From CAVVXX01 sp963707975 (GTDB lineage: Bacteria; Pseudomonadota; Alphaproteobacteria; Micropepsales; Micropepsaceae), in contig OY970177.1 in the NCBI GenBank assembly GCA_963707975.1, forward strand, positions 1,674,001-1,738,000: a stretch of 64,000 bases of DNA, in the 5' to 3' direction. Position 1 is the stretch's first letter. Each line of letters begins with the position of its first letter. Under the pieces are notes generated by a model that was not told where the DNA came from, did no database searches, and saw only the letters and a program-made list of their open reading frames with translations. Positions 64,000 through 64,000 of this stretch are shown here, piece by piece. The position numbers and the translations under genes were made by a program.

Positions 64000-64000
64000 C

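Noticed and set aside
1..64000. CRISPR arrays, tRNA or rRNA genes, insertion sequences, prophage or integrase genes
   Set aside because: No repeated spacer pattern, no cloverleaf-like sequence, no transposase or integrase motif was noticed in any reading frame or gap. Absence is by eye only.

Overview
The window is a chromosomal segment of an alphaproteobacterium. Evidence for this is the order ctaC-ctaD-ctaB-coxF-ctaG-ctaE-DUF983-SURF1-thrC-M16 peptidase, the small alphaproteobacterial families DUF2093 and DUF4170, an alphaproteobacterial/plant-type glutamate-cysteine ligase beside rsmE and ubiA, and the envelope block lpxL-lpxK-kdtA-msbA. The large TonB receptor with an 'ETVIVTG' N-terminus recalls Caulobacterales, Sphingomonadales or Micropepsales; the genus cannot be fixed from the sequence alone. 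The DNA is mostly GC-rich and densely coding, with many 4-nt gene overlaps. No tRNA, rRNA, CRISPR array, insertion sequence or phage gene was recognised.

Region 1 (1-12,500) starts with the C-terminal half of an SppA-type signal peptide peptidase. An accessory island follows: three TPR-sulfotransferase fusions and two TPR-aspartyl/asparaginyl hydroxylase fusions, then a TonB-dependent receptor. Parts of it are clearly AT-richer than the rest of the window. Both enzyme families modify proteins or peptides in eukaryotes (tyrosine O-sulfation, Asp/Asn beta-hydroxylation), so a cytoplasmic modification system with TPR-based substrate recognition is the most interesting hypothesis here. The target is not visible.

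Region 2 (12,500-31,300) is housekeeping: an HDAC-like deacetylase, the isoprenoid operon xseB-ispA-dxs, rlmD (frameshifted), aroC, fabI, an adenylate cyclase/TolB-like/TPR protein, a POT peptide transporter, a DnaJ-class co-chaperone, a Sel1 protein, pdxH, a CDF metal exporter, rluB, tadA, a PAP2 phosphatase, an exported amidohydrolase and purD. Region 3 (31,300-46,900) holds xseA, an envelope/lipid A block (DUF2093, M23 peptidase, lpxL, lpxK, kdtA, msbA, DUF4170, pmbA), an aspartyl protease with an amino acid permease, a VOC protein, an orphan membrane protein, ubiA and rsmE.

Region 4 (46,900-64,000) has a badly frameshifted gshA, a lipoprotein, a small membrane protein and tldD. The aa3-type cytochrome oxidase operon with its heme O, copper and SURF1 assembly factors follows, continuing into thrC, an M16 peptidase and a GNAT acetyltransferase. 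A 7-TM PAS-GGDEF-EAL protein and a partial YqgE end the window.

Three genes (TonB receptor, rlmD, gshA) carry seven apparent single-base indels between them, six of them insertions, while all other genes are intact. This may reflect residual sequencing errors rather than decay, so the three are reported as frameshifted loci.
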